Below, in pieces: positions 10,677 through 24,389 of a DNA stretch of 64,000 nt (position 1 is its first letter; every line of letters starts with the position of its first letter). The DNA comes from Panaeolus papilionaceus (taxonomy: Eukaryota; Basidiomycota; Agaricomycetes; Agaricales): the NCBI GenBank assembly GCA_015501605.1, contig JADNRZ010000010.1, positions 1,302,001-1,366,000 of the forward strand, given 5' to 3'. The notes below the pieces were generated by a model, which saw only the letters and a program-made list of their open reading frames with translations, did not search any database and was not told the DNA's origin. The position numbers and the translations under genes are program-made.

Positions 10677-13600
10677 GTTCTGGTAGTAAGTCGGGAAGTA
10701 GGGCGTTTGAACTGAGAAGCTGTTGTGCACCTCAATCTGCTTTGTATCTGATCTTGAAACCAGAGAAGCACAATGTAGAAAGTTGGAGATTTGGGGCTCC
10801 AATATATATGCAGCGCGCAAATATTTTACCGGTGCTTCCAACCCAAAATGCCTCGGACGAACTGAAGCGTCTTGAGATTGAGATGGAGGTGTTGTCAATG
10901 GGATAAAGGTACAATAATAACTCGCCGAGCAATGGTAATACAAGTTTTTGCAGGATGAAAAGATCAGGAGACTACGCTTGATGTATGTAAATGGACGGCA
11001 TGCTGGTGGTGAGAAGCTCGGCCTTCAGTTCGGTGACACTCATTTTGACCTTCGGATGAGTAAGTTTACAACCTGATAGGAGCAGTGCCATTGATCGCCC
11101 ATATTGGAAGCAAGTAATTGGTAAATATAGCACAAAACATAAAGCAGTGAATCAAGATGCCCTTTCAATCTGTTGCGAAGTTGACCCGAATGTTGGGCAT
11201 AAGCTCCAATATCGATCCACGTTTCGATAGCATTGTCAGTCAAAGCACAAGCCAAGTTCAATTCCAGTAGTTTCTTTCAAAGAAATTGTTTCCAGTATTT
11301 TTGGCAGTGTCGACGTGGAGCTAGATATCACCTCGAGACATCAGTTCATTGAAGCATTGGTGGTAGGAGCAAAACATCGTCGGTCATCGGAAATAGCACT
11401 TAGATCGATCATAAGGTTGTGGGAATCTTGAAATTATTTTTGCCTCCCTCGAAACATGACTCCGCTGTATTACAGTCAAAGCTAATCACCAAATTTTCAA
11501 TTGTTGTACTTCACGCGTCATCTGAAGCCCTGGAATGCATGTTGGCAACACCCATAATAGGGATCGGTTAATAATACTCGACCGACCCCGAATCTGATAC
11601 AGGCATCAGTGATGACGAGCGCTTGACGACAAAATCTTGCAAAAGTGCGATGTCACCTGAACCTTTGTTGTTCAGGTTGACTGGCGATCACCAGCGGCTT
11701 GCTATCAAACACGACAGTCTCTCCAGCACCTATGGTGTCATTGGCTCTACCCTACATTACTATCTCGCCATTCTAGATCTACTAGCAGATTGTGAGCTCG
11801 CTTCAAATCTTGAACTTCTTTCTGGAGGCCCGCTGCGCCGCATGAAAAGGACTGGTTTTGGTTAGTACGCATCAGGAACAGGAAGCAACCTAGGTTAATA
11901 CAACGACGAAATAATGAAGAATTCATTTCTACAAGCGAAAGTTGACTCTTAGACTCCGTTACAGTCGGTTCCAACATTAAGGTTATCGTCTGGAACTGCC
12001 TTAGACTATCAGTCTTGCTCTGTTTCATTCAAGTTTTGCGATCCTCGTACCAACTATGACCAGGCTGTCTGTCCTATCCCTCCGCACTGTTATTTTTATA
12101 ACGAAGCCGTGTGCTTCGGACAGGCACTTCGATGCATTGTGTTCCTAGACTATGGCATACTAAGTACGTACCACTTTCATTTCAAAGCTAACAAGCCCGA
12201 TCGCTTCTTCTCATGTATGAAGTCACCCCAGCTCTTCCTGTCAATCATCGACACACTTTAGACATTTGTTGAAGCTCTGAAGGGCAGAAATCTATGAAGA
12301 TTGCATGTGAGATACATTTTAGAGCTCCGAGGCGTTTTACGCGACAGCATCAGGCTCGGTCATGCTGATTTGGCAACACCGATGTTGGCTGGTTATGCAT
12401 TATGGGTATCCGTTGCGATACTCTCTATAAACGAGCTCCACCAAGAACTGCTTTCAGCGACTTTCCCCCCAATTCCTCCCTTCGCTTTCGATACTTGCTG
12501 GGCAAAGACTACGCGATGCACCTGGCTGTGTCTCATATCGCCAGAATGTCGATCGTGACTTTCACTGATTCGCACCTTATTGGCTCGCTTAACAGCCCGA
12601 GCGGACGATTGTCAGCTTGCACTACATATCAGCTTCAGATGTCCTGCAGCGCAGTCCGATTTGACTCATGTCCTTGCATCACGGCTAGCCACTGCCTCAC
12701 CTCATATGGATGAATGATAGACTGTAGGTGCTCAAAACTCAGCATTAGCCTGTTCATTCTCCAGGACAAGTTTCCCACCCTCCCTCTATCTGCTCAAAGG
12801 GCTCAGTGCTTATCTTCCCTCCAATATCAGACTCCACCAGGAACGTCCCCTCGATATTCCAGCTTCCGGTTTAATTGGTACAAGCCATCGTCACTGTCAA
12901 CTTCTTGCTGTCGATAACGATATGGGTGGTCATCAGGCAGTTATCTAGTCGTTGAAAGCCACCATTCCGTTGAAGCGTGCGGCGTACTCGTGCTTAGCGG
13001 GCTCATAATCTGTCGATTCATTTCGTACACAAAATATTAACTGGTCCACGTTATCCTTACTGGAAACCTCGTTAGGAATAGGTGAAAGGGGATGGCCGAA
13101 TTGGAACTCAGGCTGAGTCGATATTAGACGTGTGTTTTCGTTCTTCGATGATTTACTCTGGGCTCTCAATTCAATGCAGCATGTATAATGGCGTAGATAT
13201 GGAGAGCAATGGTAAAAATATCCATACATGTAGCCCTGGCGCTGCGATGCTGGAATCCTCCCTGTATCCGTAGGAGTGTTAAGAGTTCGTGTCGCCAAGT
13301 AGAGGCCTGCATGTCTCTGGAAGAGGCGAATCCATTCCAGTGAGTAATCCAATTTCCAAGAGAACTACGTATCCGCAGTCTGTCCTTCCTCAAACGGGTT
13401 CCGCCAGTTCATTCTCGCAGAATTTATGGTTTCAGACGAGATCCGTTTCAAACTGGTATCGAAGGAGATGCAAAGTCGTGGAAATAGCTTACTGGCTTCC
13501 TGCGGGTAGGTTCTTTGTCGTGTCAATGTCCTGGGCAATTCATCCTACGAACAGCGATCCATAAACCAGGCGAAGTCTACTTGACCAAGTTTCTGGGCAA

Positions 13601-13931
13601 GTTTGGCGGAGAAAGGTTCTTGGGTCGTTGGGAAGGCTTTCAGCTGTTCTCTGGTGCCGAACCTAGGGCTGGAAAATATGGTCATGTAAATCTCTGTCAC
13701 GAGTGTGATGTTAACCGTGGTACATTGGCTTTGCGAACAAGGGTGAGAAGCCGACATAGGCGCTTCAAACGTTGAGGTTTGGAGACCTCATGGTTCTATT
13801 GAACCAGAGCACCGATAAACCTGTTTGTGTAACGTGCACAATGGCAGGTTGACCAGAGAACGAACTGTATATGTGTAATAGACAAGTATATATTATTGCA
13901 ATATGACTAGATGGGAGTGGTAATATTGCAG
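10677..13931. other. Gene-poor 3.3-kb stretch with possible gene relics
   Basis: No intact gene can be assembled. Short plausible coding pieces exist, for example PPHCYFYNEAVCFGQALRCIVFL around 12075-12150 on the plus strand and LAGYALWVSVAILSINELHQELL around 12384-12450. Neither connects to neighbours by clear splice sites. A minus-strand frame at 12945-13352 ends in HPLSPIPNEV...NVDQLIF, which faintly resembles the tail of the F-box gene to the right (HPLAPRPF...DVDQVIL). I read the region as decayed DNA, possibly including an F-box paralogue. Confidence 0.4.
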
Positions 13932-15594
13932 CTAAGGGTGTGTCCGTGTAAATCTGGATTCTCCGAATCGAACGGTCCAAATACGTTGGTGGACATGGAG
14001 CTCATAATTATACTTCCTCCAATCATTAACTTCGTATGCAAGTATCACTTGATCGACGTCCCATTTTAGCTGTTCTGATTGGTTATTAGACGCCAAGTGC
14101 ATGAAAGGACGAGGTGCAAGGGGGTGCGAGGTTGGAACGTCAGACTCGAAATAAATGTGCAATTCCTGTAAATTATCGAAAGCTTCTGCAGAAATGCTGA
14201 GCAGCTCGTGCTGTTTATGCATGAATATGCCAGTTCCACGATGAGGCTCCATTTACGACGATGAACGTCAGCGAAACACTCACCAGAGCTGCTCTCATTC
14301 TGTTTATATCGCTTTGAGGTATCCTGAACCCCAGCCGTTGTAATTTCCGACAAGCGAACAATGCTGGTTTCATTCTGGCTTCTACCCAGGTCCAGTCCCA
14401 ATACGGAGGATACCATGACGGTGAAGGACGCAGCACGAACTCGACGAGGTGCTGTGAGTGACGAGCCAAGATATCGCAGAGCCTCGTTAAGGCATGGTGT
14501 TCTCCTAACGCATCTGGAATGTAATTAGGGTTTACTGGCAGGAGAATAAGAGATTCAAGGTGGGGGTGGAAATAGAGATAGTTGAGTAGGTCGGATTCAT
14601 AAAGACTGCGATCTGTCAAAATTCTGGAAGGGAACGTGTTGCGTAGTCGCAGTATGTTCCAGATACCCGTAAACGCCCCATCAGCGTCTGGATCGAGGCG
14701 TATCCCTAACGAGTGAATATTTGGAATATCGCGCAAGAGAGCTATCTTGCCGATCCCGAACAGAGATAAGTGTCTGATTGGTGGAACCCTGCTCAAGTCT
14801 CCCGACCGTAACCCAGGAAAGATGTCGGTGAGGTCTAACCCGGGGAAGGCTACCTCTAGAGAGACCAGATTTGGACAACGAGAAATAAGCTGTGACAGAT
14901 TGCGTCCAGAACTCTGTCTGGCAGCCTCGTTCTCGAAATAACCGAGGGAGAGGTATTCGATTCGGAGACTTGTCAGCGTCGCAAGGTTCGAGCCGGTGGA
15001 TAGACGAAGACGATACAAGTAGCTTGGCTTCACGTGGATGTGAAGCGTTTTCAGCAACGACAGGTGGTATAACGCTGACAGCACTTCGTTCTGTACCCAG
15101 GGGGGCTCGCCGGGCCCTAGGTTCCAGCTAGAGGGTTTGATTTATTTTGTAACGTAGATGTCAAAGCGTACTCCACACTGACATGATTTTTTCGAGGCGA
15201 CTACAATTGGTTATCGCTCGTTTCAAGGTTCGTTGCCCAGATATACTGAGAGGACTGCCGGTCTCACTTGACATCCATAGTGTTATGGTCGTTGCTAGTT
15301 GACAGGCTGGATGAGCTCCTAAAGCAAGGATCTGTACTTGTCTGTTTCTGTCCTGGTGTCCATTCGAGTCAACCCCTAATATTAAATTGGATAGCATCAT
15401 CGGCTGAACTATAGCTGAGAAAACTCGATTGACCATGCAAAGCGTTTGCAATCTGGCTCTCTTAGGGGGACATATTGCCTGTGACCAACGAGTGAGTATC
15501 TTTTCAATTCAAGTTTTTGGATAGCAAGCCGCCTTACCCACTCTATGATCTCCCTGAGAAGCTCGACCGGGAGAACGAGGATGGAGTTATCCAT
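13932..15594 (-). CDS. F-box-like protein
   Basis: The start at 15594 opens directly with a short F-box-like segment, MDNSILVLPVELLREIIEWV. After an intron this continues as a Cys-containing helix (LQTLCMVNRVFSAIVQPMML). This is the usual build of the very large agaricomycete F-box families, which recruit substrates to SCF ubiquitin ligases. The middle exon (about 15084-14265) is a Leu-rich repeat-like solenoid without strict periodicity, including ISRCPNLVSLEVAFPGLDL and LYFHPHLESLILLPVNPNYIP. A last exon, joined after an intron near 14280-14180, ends in WTVRFGESRFTRTHP with TAG at 13932-13934. A partner substrate cannot be named. The gene could be a rapidly evolving singleton, and exact exon joins are approximate. 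Confidence 0.65.
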
Positions 15595-16453
15595 GGTAAA
15601 TCCTGGAGTCGACTGCGGATTTGCCACTTGGATGACGCTGCGATTGGTAAAGGCTAAAGCCGCAACAGTCCTGAGTTCATGGGACACAAGGCCGAAGGTG
15701 TTTGGCAAGTCAGACAGATAAAGCCAAAGATAACGTCGATTGCAGTCTAAAAAGTCTCCGAGTACTCAAACTCCTCTGACAAGTTCTGACAGGCATCGCT
15801 CAGGCGAGGCAACGTGGTGGACCCGGAATAGGAGTTGGACACGAGTCCGCTGATGATGGGGATTTGATAATTGATCGTTTGGAAACAGGACCAATGGCTG
15901 TGGTACCTTTTGGTCTGCAGTTTGCTTTTGAAATATTTGCCGTTCGTTGCAGAGGAGTGTTAAATTTCGATATTAAACCGTGATAATACCGCTCTTTTGC
16001 CAGCAAAATATGCATACAATATATTGAAAGGATTCCGTCAAAGGTACTCGGGGTGGCCAGTCAGCAGGATTTGGAATACCCCGCACTCAATTGAAATATT
16101 TTTGGTCATCGCGGGAACTCGTAGCATGAACGTTTCAATTGTTAGCTCCTTGTGGAAAGCTGCTATCAATGTCAGCTCTAAGGTTACCACTAAATATGCA
16201 CGTCTCTTTCTTTACTTCCTACCATCATCACCAACTTGCAATTCTAAGCTTTGAAAGCATGTCTCTCTAAACCTATTAGATTTCCTTTTGTTATATTTCT
16301 TAATTACCAACTATTACAGGCGGTATGTTTCAAATTATGCACCATTGTTCCCGACATTGATGCTAAATTATCCCCTCAGGTGTCTTGTAGGCCCCCAAAC
16401 ATCATCAGTATTCCCGGGTAAACGGAGGAAATCGTTAATAAATACCTATTAAA
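15595..16453. other. Intergenic between divergent F-box and NT-C2 genes
   Basis: No gene is supported. Open frames are short and without domains; pyrimidine-rich tracts precede the NT-C2 start. Confidence 0.5.
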
Positions 16454-19349
16454 ATGTTATTCAAACATGGCCATTCTTCCAGCAATTCTTCCAGTTCCCC
16501 GACAAAGGAGTCCTTTGTTGATGAATCCTTGAAGGCCCCTCGGCCGCACGGCTTGTTTCACAGATTGGGCGGCAACAACAGCAACCTGAATCTAACTGAT
16601 ACAATGCAGGACCGTCCTTCAACGCCAGTCTCAGTGAATCAGTTTCCTTCCGGTGCTTTACATGCTCCCCCTATGACCTCTCCCAATGTCAATGTCAGCA
16701 CAGGTTCGACATCCACGACAGCACCTCGTATCCGCGCTCAGCTGGGACATCTACTCCCGCGTCATGCCCATTTCCAGGCAGAGGTGCAAATACATCAACT
16801 ATCCAACGTTCCACTAGTCAGTGGGGAGTTTGCTGTCCGTTGGAAGTTCAAAGGTGTCCAGACACCATCGGGAACTAAGCCTGGTCTGCTGAATAGAGTC
16901 AAGGCAAAGGCAAAAGCGGAGAAAGAGAGGAGAGAGGGAAAGACACGAGAGGATGTGACTCTCCCATCGTTAGGTGGCATCATCTCGCCTGCGGGCGGTA
17001 CTCATTCCCTTCCCAGTCCAGTTCAACGATCAGCGTCGGGGAGCCAGAGTATTGCTCCCTCTGTGATCGCTCCGTCAGTTTCCTCTCGTTCATCTTATTC
17101 ATCATACTCACAACCCTCCAATACCAATTCCAACATTTCCTCATCAACCAATAATACCCTTTCCCCTTCGGAATCTAATAATGATACCCCTACATCTTCC
17201 ACGTTGTTCTCCCCGAGCGTCACACCCAAAAATATCCCTTCTCCTTCATCCATACCCAGTACGTTCACGACTTCCACGACCTCATCCACCGTTACCACAC
17301 CGGTATCTTCAACGCCTGCTCGGGGCATGACCCATTTTTTGCCTCTCAAAGACCACTCGGTTACATGGTCATATGTCCTTTCTCCGGTTCTCAAGATGGA
17401 TATCGACCGAGAAACCCACGATCTCCTTCCGTGTCCGCTCAAGCTGGTTGTTTTACAAAAGATAGACGAAGAAGATGCAAAGACGAAAGGTTCGGCCAGT
17501 AACCCCCAGCTGGGCGTTGTTTATCTGAATCTGGCGGAATACGTGGATAAGGATGGAGAAGAGGAAAACGGCGACGGGAGCAAGAAGAAAAAGAAAGGCA
17601 AGAAAGACGGATGTCCAACTGGTATCGAAAGAAGCTATCTTTTGAAGGAAAGCAAAACAAATGCGACGCTCAAGGTAAAGTTTAATCTCAACACGTTTAC
17701 CCGTTTACATTCATTGACGACTTCTCGCCCCTATTCTCTCCTTGTTATTCGCATTGCCGTGGATCAAACCCCACCTACTTTGTATAAATCAGCTCACCGT
17801 ACGACTCACATTTCTTCACGGAGAATCCAACTATATCGCCCCACCTCTTCCTCAAGGTGGGATTCTCACTGGTATAGCCGGTTTCCTCAAGCAAAACGAC
17901 GCAGTTCGTAAACGACCCCGTGCCCTAGTTCTTGACCTTGAGGAATCCAATGAGATGCACGGCGTAGACAGAGATGTTGCTGTGACGGCAAAAACTCTGA
18001 GAACAGCGACCATTGGAATAGGAATGATGCCTGGCACACCACGGTCGATAGGAACCATGCTACCACCTAGAACTGCTCGCACACTCGGCGGATACGGTGA
18101 TGCACCCTTCACGCCCATCCCTCCAGTCCCTACCTCCTCTCTGCCAAAATCTGCTCGGGTACCCCGTGTTTTGCATAACATCTCTCAAGAGGATGACGAT
18201 GACGATTATTCTCACACGATCTCAGTACTTTCGCCAATCACTGGAAGGCCTCTGCCTCACAGGTCGACCACGCAAAGCTCGTCGGGTACATATGCTTCTT
18301 CACCCTCTGCTTCTTCGCCTTCCCAGCCAAATTCACCTGTCTTCACTTCTCCGAGCCGGCGAGTTATATATGGGTCACCCAAATCGATGTCGCCTCAGCT
18401 GCCGGGTATCTCGCCTGTACAACAGAAGAATGACCCGTACGCCAACTCGAATGCTGACCTCGCGCTCGGGTTATTGGCAGTGGACATTCACCGACTTCCT
18501 GCTCCCGGATTTGGCAATGGACTAGGATCAAGAACAAAGGCGACAGAAACCCTCATTGACGCCATCTTCAACCCAGTTGCTGTCCGTGCACCCGATGGCG
18601 GATCACCTCCTTTGTCTGTTCAGAGAAGCGAGTACACTACTGTTATTGAGGAAGAGCGTATCCGGCGTCGTTATGAAACACCGTTTGTGCGTTATGAAGA
18701 AGAGGCTACTGAACCTGCCGCGGCTGATCATGAGGAAAGTGAAGGCACGACAGATACCGAGGGAGAAGGTTATAGAGACGCCGAGGGATGGAGTGATGCT
18801 GAAGGGGAACGGACTGCAGGCAAACGCGAGGCACCTGATACAGCAAAACCAGAATCTCCGACGACTGCTCGTCCTGGTGTTCAGCCTGGGGGAGGAAGGG
18901 CCACCCGATGGATTTTGAGGAAGAAGGTTGTGGCAACTACTGTGGCCACCTCCAACTCCCAAGGCCCGCCACCAGAACAACAGAGCCATGTACGACGCAA
19001 TACTCGTGATTCTAATTCTGATGCGTCGGGATATAGCGTGAGCACGGGCACGAGTAATAACACTGCTTCGTCAAGCAGCAGGAGAAATAGCGAGGAGGCA
19101 GGCTTCGGAAGGCGGCGTCGCGATGTTTATGGCCAGCATGAGACCTCGTCGAGTCACGGGCACGAGAGCGGGTATGAAATTGTGAATAGTATTGCTCCAC
19201 ACAACGGAAGTGCCCACCATATCGGCGACGAGGGACACGCGGCTTCGTCTCACGCGGGCAGGGCTCATCATCTCGGCACGAGTATGAGGGATTGGTGGAA
19301 ACGACATGCTGGATCACGACCAAGTACGCCGACTGGGATCAAAGCGTAA
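16454..19349 (+). CDS. NT-C2 (EEIG1/EHBP1-type) domain protein with large disordered regions
   Basis: Two exons, 16454-17674 and 17793-19349, joined in phase, give about 925 residues. The NT-C2 domain is recognisable in pieces: HFQAEVQIHQLSNVPLVSGEFAVRWKF (residues about 110-140), then HSVTWSYVLSPVLKMDIDR and CPLKLVVLQKID, LGVVYLNLAEYVD, and after the intron LTVRLTFLHGES. A Ser/Thr/Pro-rich insert of roughly 150 residues splits the domain. The long C-terminal tail is low complexity, with an acidic segment (TEGEGYRDAEGWSDAEGE). In animals NT-C2 proteins link membranes to Rab/actin trafficking; fungal members are poorly described, so a membrane-targeting adaptor role is inference. Domain call is good; function is open. 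Confidence 0.85.
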
Positions 19350-21830
19350 CGCGTTCTTTCAACCTCATCATATCTTTACCCTTCTCCCTTATAGCTGTCT
19401 AATGAAGAAGATATCACACGAACGTCTTCTATGTACGATAAACTGAACATGATGTTCTAGGAATCTGTTCTACCCATTTCATGATGTGACGACTATTATT
19501 AAATTATCTTACTGAGTTTTATTACTTTTTATATGAAACCCCCTCTTTTCTTTTTTTTTTTGCGTTTTGACCATATTTTACGGTTGTATACTATATAGCT
19601 TGCGGGCAGCTTTTTGTCTTCGTCTTCGATTTTACGATAGTTTCGGTAGTGTTTAGGGGTTTTGCATTTAGAGAATCTAATCGTTTTGCTTGGGTTGAGT
19701 GGGGCCGCTCCATGTGCGACCAGTGCCTAATTGGGTAGAAGTTACCATCCTGGAGATGCAGCGGGCTTGTGATCGATCAGATGCTCGCCACAGCGAACAT
19801 TGTGATGCATGATCAAAGCTCGCGCTCATGATTCAAGGTGATGATTGGCTGTATTCGAAGCGCGATGGGGGAGTCAAGCGACGAGGCTTCTCATAGTTTT
19901 CAGGATCGGCGGGGCAGGTGACCGACGGTTCTTCAGCTTTCCCTCAGCCACATCTTTGTCCTTTTTTCTTTCACCCAGGCTTCAGTTTGTTCGATTCTCA
20001 TCGGACTTTGAGGGTTATCCCGCTATCGACTACTAAGTGTTCTTTGCCTATTTTTTCTCACTTTTATGATTTACGGAGGAATCTAAATCATCATCGTTAG
20101 GGTTAACCTTCTATCAAAAGACTTGGAGCATATGACGATTCATGGAATCAGCCAGAAAAGTCCGACACAAACGATCTTATCGAAGGAGTTGGAGAAGTTC
20201 TCATCTATTCGAACGGCCGTCGAGGTGCTCAGAATTTCAGAAATCGTTGCCACCCGACCCTTCGCATATGATGGCGTCGACCATGCTCTTCGCAAGAGAC
20301 GTATACCCGACAATACTAGGGTTTCTTTTCATTTCTAGACTGAGATAATTACATGTCATGGGGTCATGAAATGACCTGGGGATGACAAGCTTGAGATAAG
20401 GACAGGGCGTACTAATAGGGCTTCTCACTTTCATTCCTTCAACCGATAATGATATGAAGTAACCTATTTCGTATCATTTTCTGATTATCAGTACCACTCT
20501 AGTCCTGGACCACCTTCTGGCCGTTCTTCCAGTCGTCGGCTTCGCAACGTGGTAGCTTACGAGCACCTTAAGTCCCCTCATGTGCCCCGTTTTCCGACAT
20601 TTGGCATATAAAACATATGTATGGATGATAAAACATGAGAAAGACGAGAAAATTTTCAGGACGGGTATGAACGTAGGTTTATCGGTTGCTATTAATGTGT
20701 CTCCACTCAGCTTTGAATCATACGTACAGACCCACTCGTGGCTCATACATCGTCGGATGGTCGGCTTTTTATGCCTGTATCGATGGAGGGGGAAGAGGAA
20801 CGTTTCACCATTCTGACTATCTTTACTCACACTTCGGTTTGTGTCATAATATAAGTGTCCGACAAGTATGGAATATATGCAAGTCAGTGTAAGACGTATT
20901 CGAACGTACGGGCATCAAAACCGGACTTGAATTCGGTTTCTTGAATTTCTTCAACACCTCGTGCACCAGGGCGCAAGTTTCCAGAAAAGGGCGTCAGGGC
21001 AGGGGTCGACTAGGCCAATCCCTCGCAGAACAAGGTCTTCGACAACACCAAGGAACGCTTCACTGCGCTAACAAGAGCCCTGTCCCCGAGTCGAGTCAGA
21101 GGCCGTACTGGAGTAAGACCATAACTTGCGACTGAATGCAACCACTCTCTGTTATCACAGTGAATAATCAAAATAGTGTCATGACAAGTTGACGGTCTCC
21201 GTGTGCTCTCAAGTTTCCAACTATCTGGCGGGCGTCGTCCCTGCGGCGTTGAGATTGACGAAGTAATTGCCCCCTGCAAGTCTAACCTGTACTTTGAGGG
21301 ATTATTCCGTTAGGGACACAGTATTTAGTGCCCTTGTCTAACTGACCTAACTGACCAAGTGGTTAACACTTGATTGATAACGATTAAGAATGATCACCTA
21401 GGTGGTGGTTACATTGGAATCTAGGAGTTTTTTACCTCACTTTTTGATGGCCACTGGGCGGATGACAGGGAGAGTTGGCAGCTTGGGTGGGAAATGAATG
21501 CAAGGAATGACCTATTCCAATCTTGGGAGTCGGTGTATCGTCTATTTCGCAGGTATGCCGTTATTGACTTCACCCCATCTAATCGTTGCTTTGTAGGGTT
21601 CCTTTGATGTAGAACCAATCTCTCGACATAAATAACATCGCCCTCAAGTTTTTGTTCCGGTCGTGTAGGGAGACTCCGTAGACGGTAGACATGAGGAATG
21701 ACGTGAATACGTCAAAAGATTTTGACCGAATTCCGTCTGAATAAGTGAAATATCTGCGCCATTCTATGGATCTAAAGGCAATTAAATTAAAGTAAAGAGA
21801 AACAGGTACAATCGGGTATGTAATAGCGTG
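19350..21830. other. Long intergenic region without supported gene
   Basis: About 2.5 kb between the NT-C2 gene and the 3' end of the bL28m gene. It has T-rich 3' flank sequence near 19540 and several unrelated short frames. None shows a domain, a splice chain or a codon pattern like neighbouring genes. Confidence 0.5.
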
Positions 21831-22665
21831 TTATGACACTGGGGCGCGTGAAGAGGCGTTCTTGAATTGCCGTCCCTTTAACCAGGCAATGGTTGCTTCC
21901 GGACTGAGGAATAGACACAGAGATGAGAACTTGAACACGAATGAAGGAACCTTGAACTGTACCTAGCAAGACCCTCCTCTCCTGGCATGGGATTCGAGTC
22001 AACACCGAAGGCACGAGCGGCTAGTTCCCGTGCCCTTCTCACTAGTGCGTAAGAGGGCTCTCCGTGAAGTGCACGTATCCGGGCATCGTATTTTTCCTGT
22101 GCAATACGTCGCTTTTCCGCCCTGCATTCTTCGGGACTGAGTAGCTCCAATTTAGGTAATGAATTATGGCCCTCCTTTACTCTTTGAGCATCCAGCGCCA
22201 ATTGACGGAGGCGCATTCCTTCGTGTCCGAGTAAGTTGGCAGGTGTTTCAAGGAGGTATTGATCTAGCCCTCCCTTCTGCATAAGTATAATTCGTTGTTC
22301 AAGTGCATGTGAGAGAATTGTGGTTCAGGGAGGATGTTCAATGACACATAGCGAAAAAAGCAGGAGCAAGAAAAGTCGCGTTGTAGTTGGTAAAGTTAGC
22401 ACCAAGGTTGCAAGTAGGAGTGGAGAGCAAGCACCTTCTTGATGGTCCTCAATGCCCTCGTCGTCAGTTTGACCTTGACATTAGAGCCTAGCAATTCCGA
22501 AGGTACGCGTTTCTGCTGAACATTAGGCAACCAAGTTCGACGTGTTTTATGCTTTGAAAAGGGAACGTTATTTCCGTATTGCTTGGTTTTGCCTTGGAAC
22601 AGACCCAGCTGTGAACGTTTAAAAGGTTGAGAGACGACCTCCCAGAGAATCTTGCTGGGGAACAT
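21831..22665 (-). CDS. Mitochondrial large-subunit ribosomal protein bL28m
   Basis: Nuclear gene for the mitoribosomal homologue of bacterial L28 (yeast Mrpl24 type). Exon 1 (start 22665) encodes MFPSKILWEVVSQPFKRSQLG, then KTRRTWLPNVQQKRVPSELLG and VKVKLTTRALRTIKK, the diagnostic L28 core. A removed intron (about 22435-22280) joins this to GGLDQYLLETPANLLGHEGMRLRQLAL. The second exon ends in NPMPGEEGLAR; a further intron (about 21963-21905) leads to the last exon PEATIAWLKGRQFKNASSR with TAA at 21831-21833. The basic N-terminus suits a mitochondrial presequence. Function is translation of mtDNA-encoded subunits. The first two exons are certain; the last is supported by its phase and length. 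Confidence 0.85.
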
Positions 22666-24389
22666 TACGGACGGTGTTGACGGAACGTATTGAACTTTTG
22701 AAAATGTGTGGAGGCGGCTTAAGTTGTTTGTCTTTGATTAAAACTGGGGCTATTGAGTTCTCACAGTTGATTCAGGTCGGGCGGGGTACCAAAATAGTAA
22801 ATTGCGCTGTCCTCTCGTCCACAACCATCAAGGCCTCTTTTTTGAAAGCTGAAAGGGATCTTTTTCACTAAACCATGTTTGAAACCAATAGCTCAAGTCT
22901 CGGCTCTATTTCATTTTAATTATTAGGAATTCATCTTTTTGTTTTTTTACTTTTGATACACGTTAACCTCCAGTCTTCCAAATTCGTCCATTCCTTTCAA
23001 CTCTCTCCAACGCCATGCAGATTTAATGGTGAGTTCACATCCAACTCATCCTTCCGCTTATGGAACAAGGTCGACGTTTTCAAGTCAGATGTTCGTTTTT
23101 CTATTCAGTTATATCTCCTCAAGACAGAGAATGTGTCATCCGTCGCCTCATGCTGTGGGGTTAACCGTCGACTTTATGATGAGGGTTACCATTCGGCCAA
23201 TTTAATGGTCTCTTAGCGCGCAATGTGAAGAGAGAAACGTGAATCGACCAGGGTAAGCAGATTGCTGTTCGAGATCCGACCATGTTCTGGTCAACTCGAC
23301 CGCTTAGGATCTCTGTGAAGCTCCCAGGCGTGAAGCTTGGAAAGTGATTCTGTCATTACACCACTATAGTCGTCGCTCCGCAAACTTGAGCGGAATATAA
23401 CACTTTGTCGTCATGACATGCTTTTGAATTCGGTAATTCTTGTTTATTTACCGTGTTGGAATCCAGGAGATCTGACCCGACCAGGTCCTCGCAGAAGCCA
23501 TGTCTGCGCCAAATCCTCTATGAACACCTACAATATGGTCGGGAGACCTGTAAAAAGCTCCTATTTCACCTATGACTCGAATTTGTCGGCTCAGTATTCA
23601 GTTCCTATTTTCATTAACTCGAGCTACCGACTACTGACTGCAGCATCAAAACCACCAATCCCGACGCCAAAATCTGGTCACGATCGTCGGGAGTGACAGT
23701 GCCACCGATTTATCAGGTACGTCCATTTCAGGAATTAGCACCTGCGCAGATTGATCAATCTGTCACTCGCAGCAAACCAAGGTCATCAACAAGATCCTGG
23801 CCAGTGAATTGTTCGCTGCTGAGCGGTTCCGAAATGGCTCCAAAAGTCGAAGACAAGGAAACCCAGTAAACCACCCACTAGCACCCACTCTTTTTGACTG
23901 TCGCCTAAAGTCGGGTCCCCCTTCACCATACCATCATATTTTCTATGAAAATCATAATTCAAGAAGTCCAACTGCCCAGGTATGTTCCACCGGATTTTCT
24001 CGTGTGGCCATTTTCACCAACGGGCAACGGGAGAAGACAAGCCCAGATCTACGATCTTAATCGGTCGGCCGGAGGAAACCCACCACGGAACCTTGCCCGG
24101 AGAAGGCAATTATTGTGCAGGTTCACCTCCATTGGGTGAAGCGACCCTTTTTGATGTTCGACTCTCAATCTGTATAAACAGGGAGGGTCTTGGGTAGAAA
24201 CATTTCTCCCCACCAAATTTCCCTCTTCTTTATATTTTCTTCCGGTTCCCAACACTTCTCGCTCTTTTTTCTTTTTTCTTGTTATAAGTTCTCCAGCTGT
24301 GTCCACAATTTAAGTACTACCAATTCACGACTAATACGCACCAGCGCTACCAAGATTCCGTCAACGACACCCGCGTAAACTCAGGAGAA
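22666..24389. other. Intergenic, shared upstream region of bL28m and HMG-box gene
   Basis: About 1.7 kb with no supported gene. CT-rich tracts at 24210-24300 lie in the likely 5' leader of the HMG-box gene. Confidence 0.5.

Noticed and set aside
19980..20010. GTTCGATTC, similar to a tRNA B box
   Set aside because: Flanking bases cannot form a T stem and no A box or anticodon arm is seen at the right distance.
20474..20830. 118-residue open frame on the minus strand
   Set aside because: No recognisable motif and no supporting neighbours in a gene-poor stretch.
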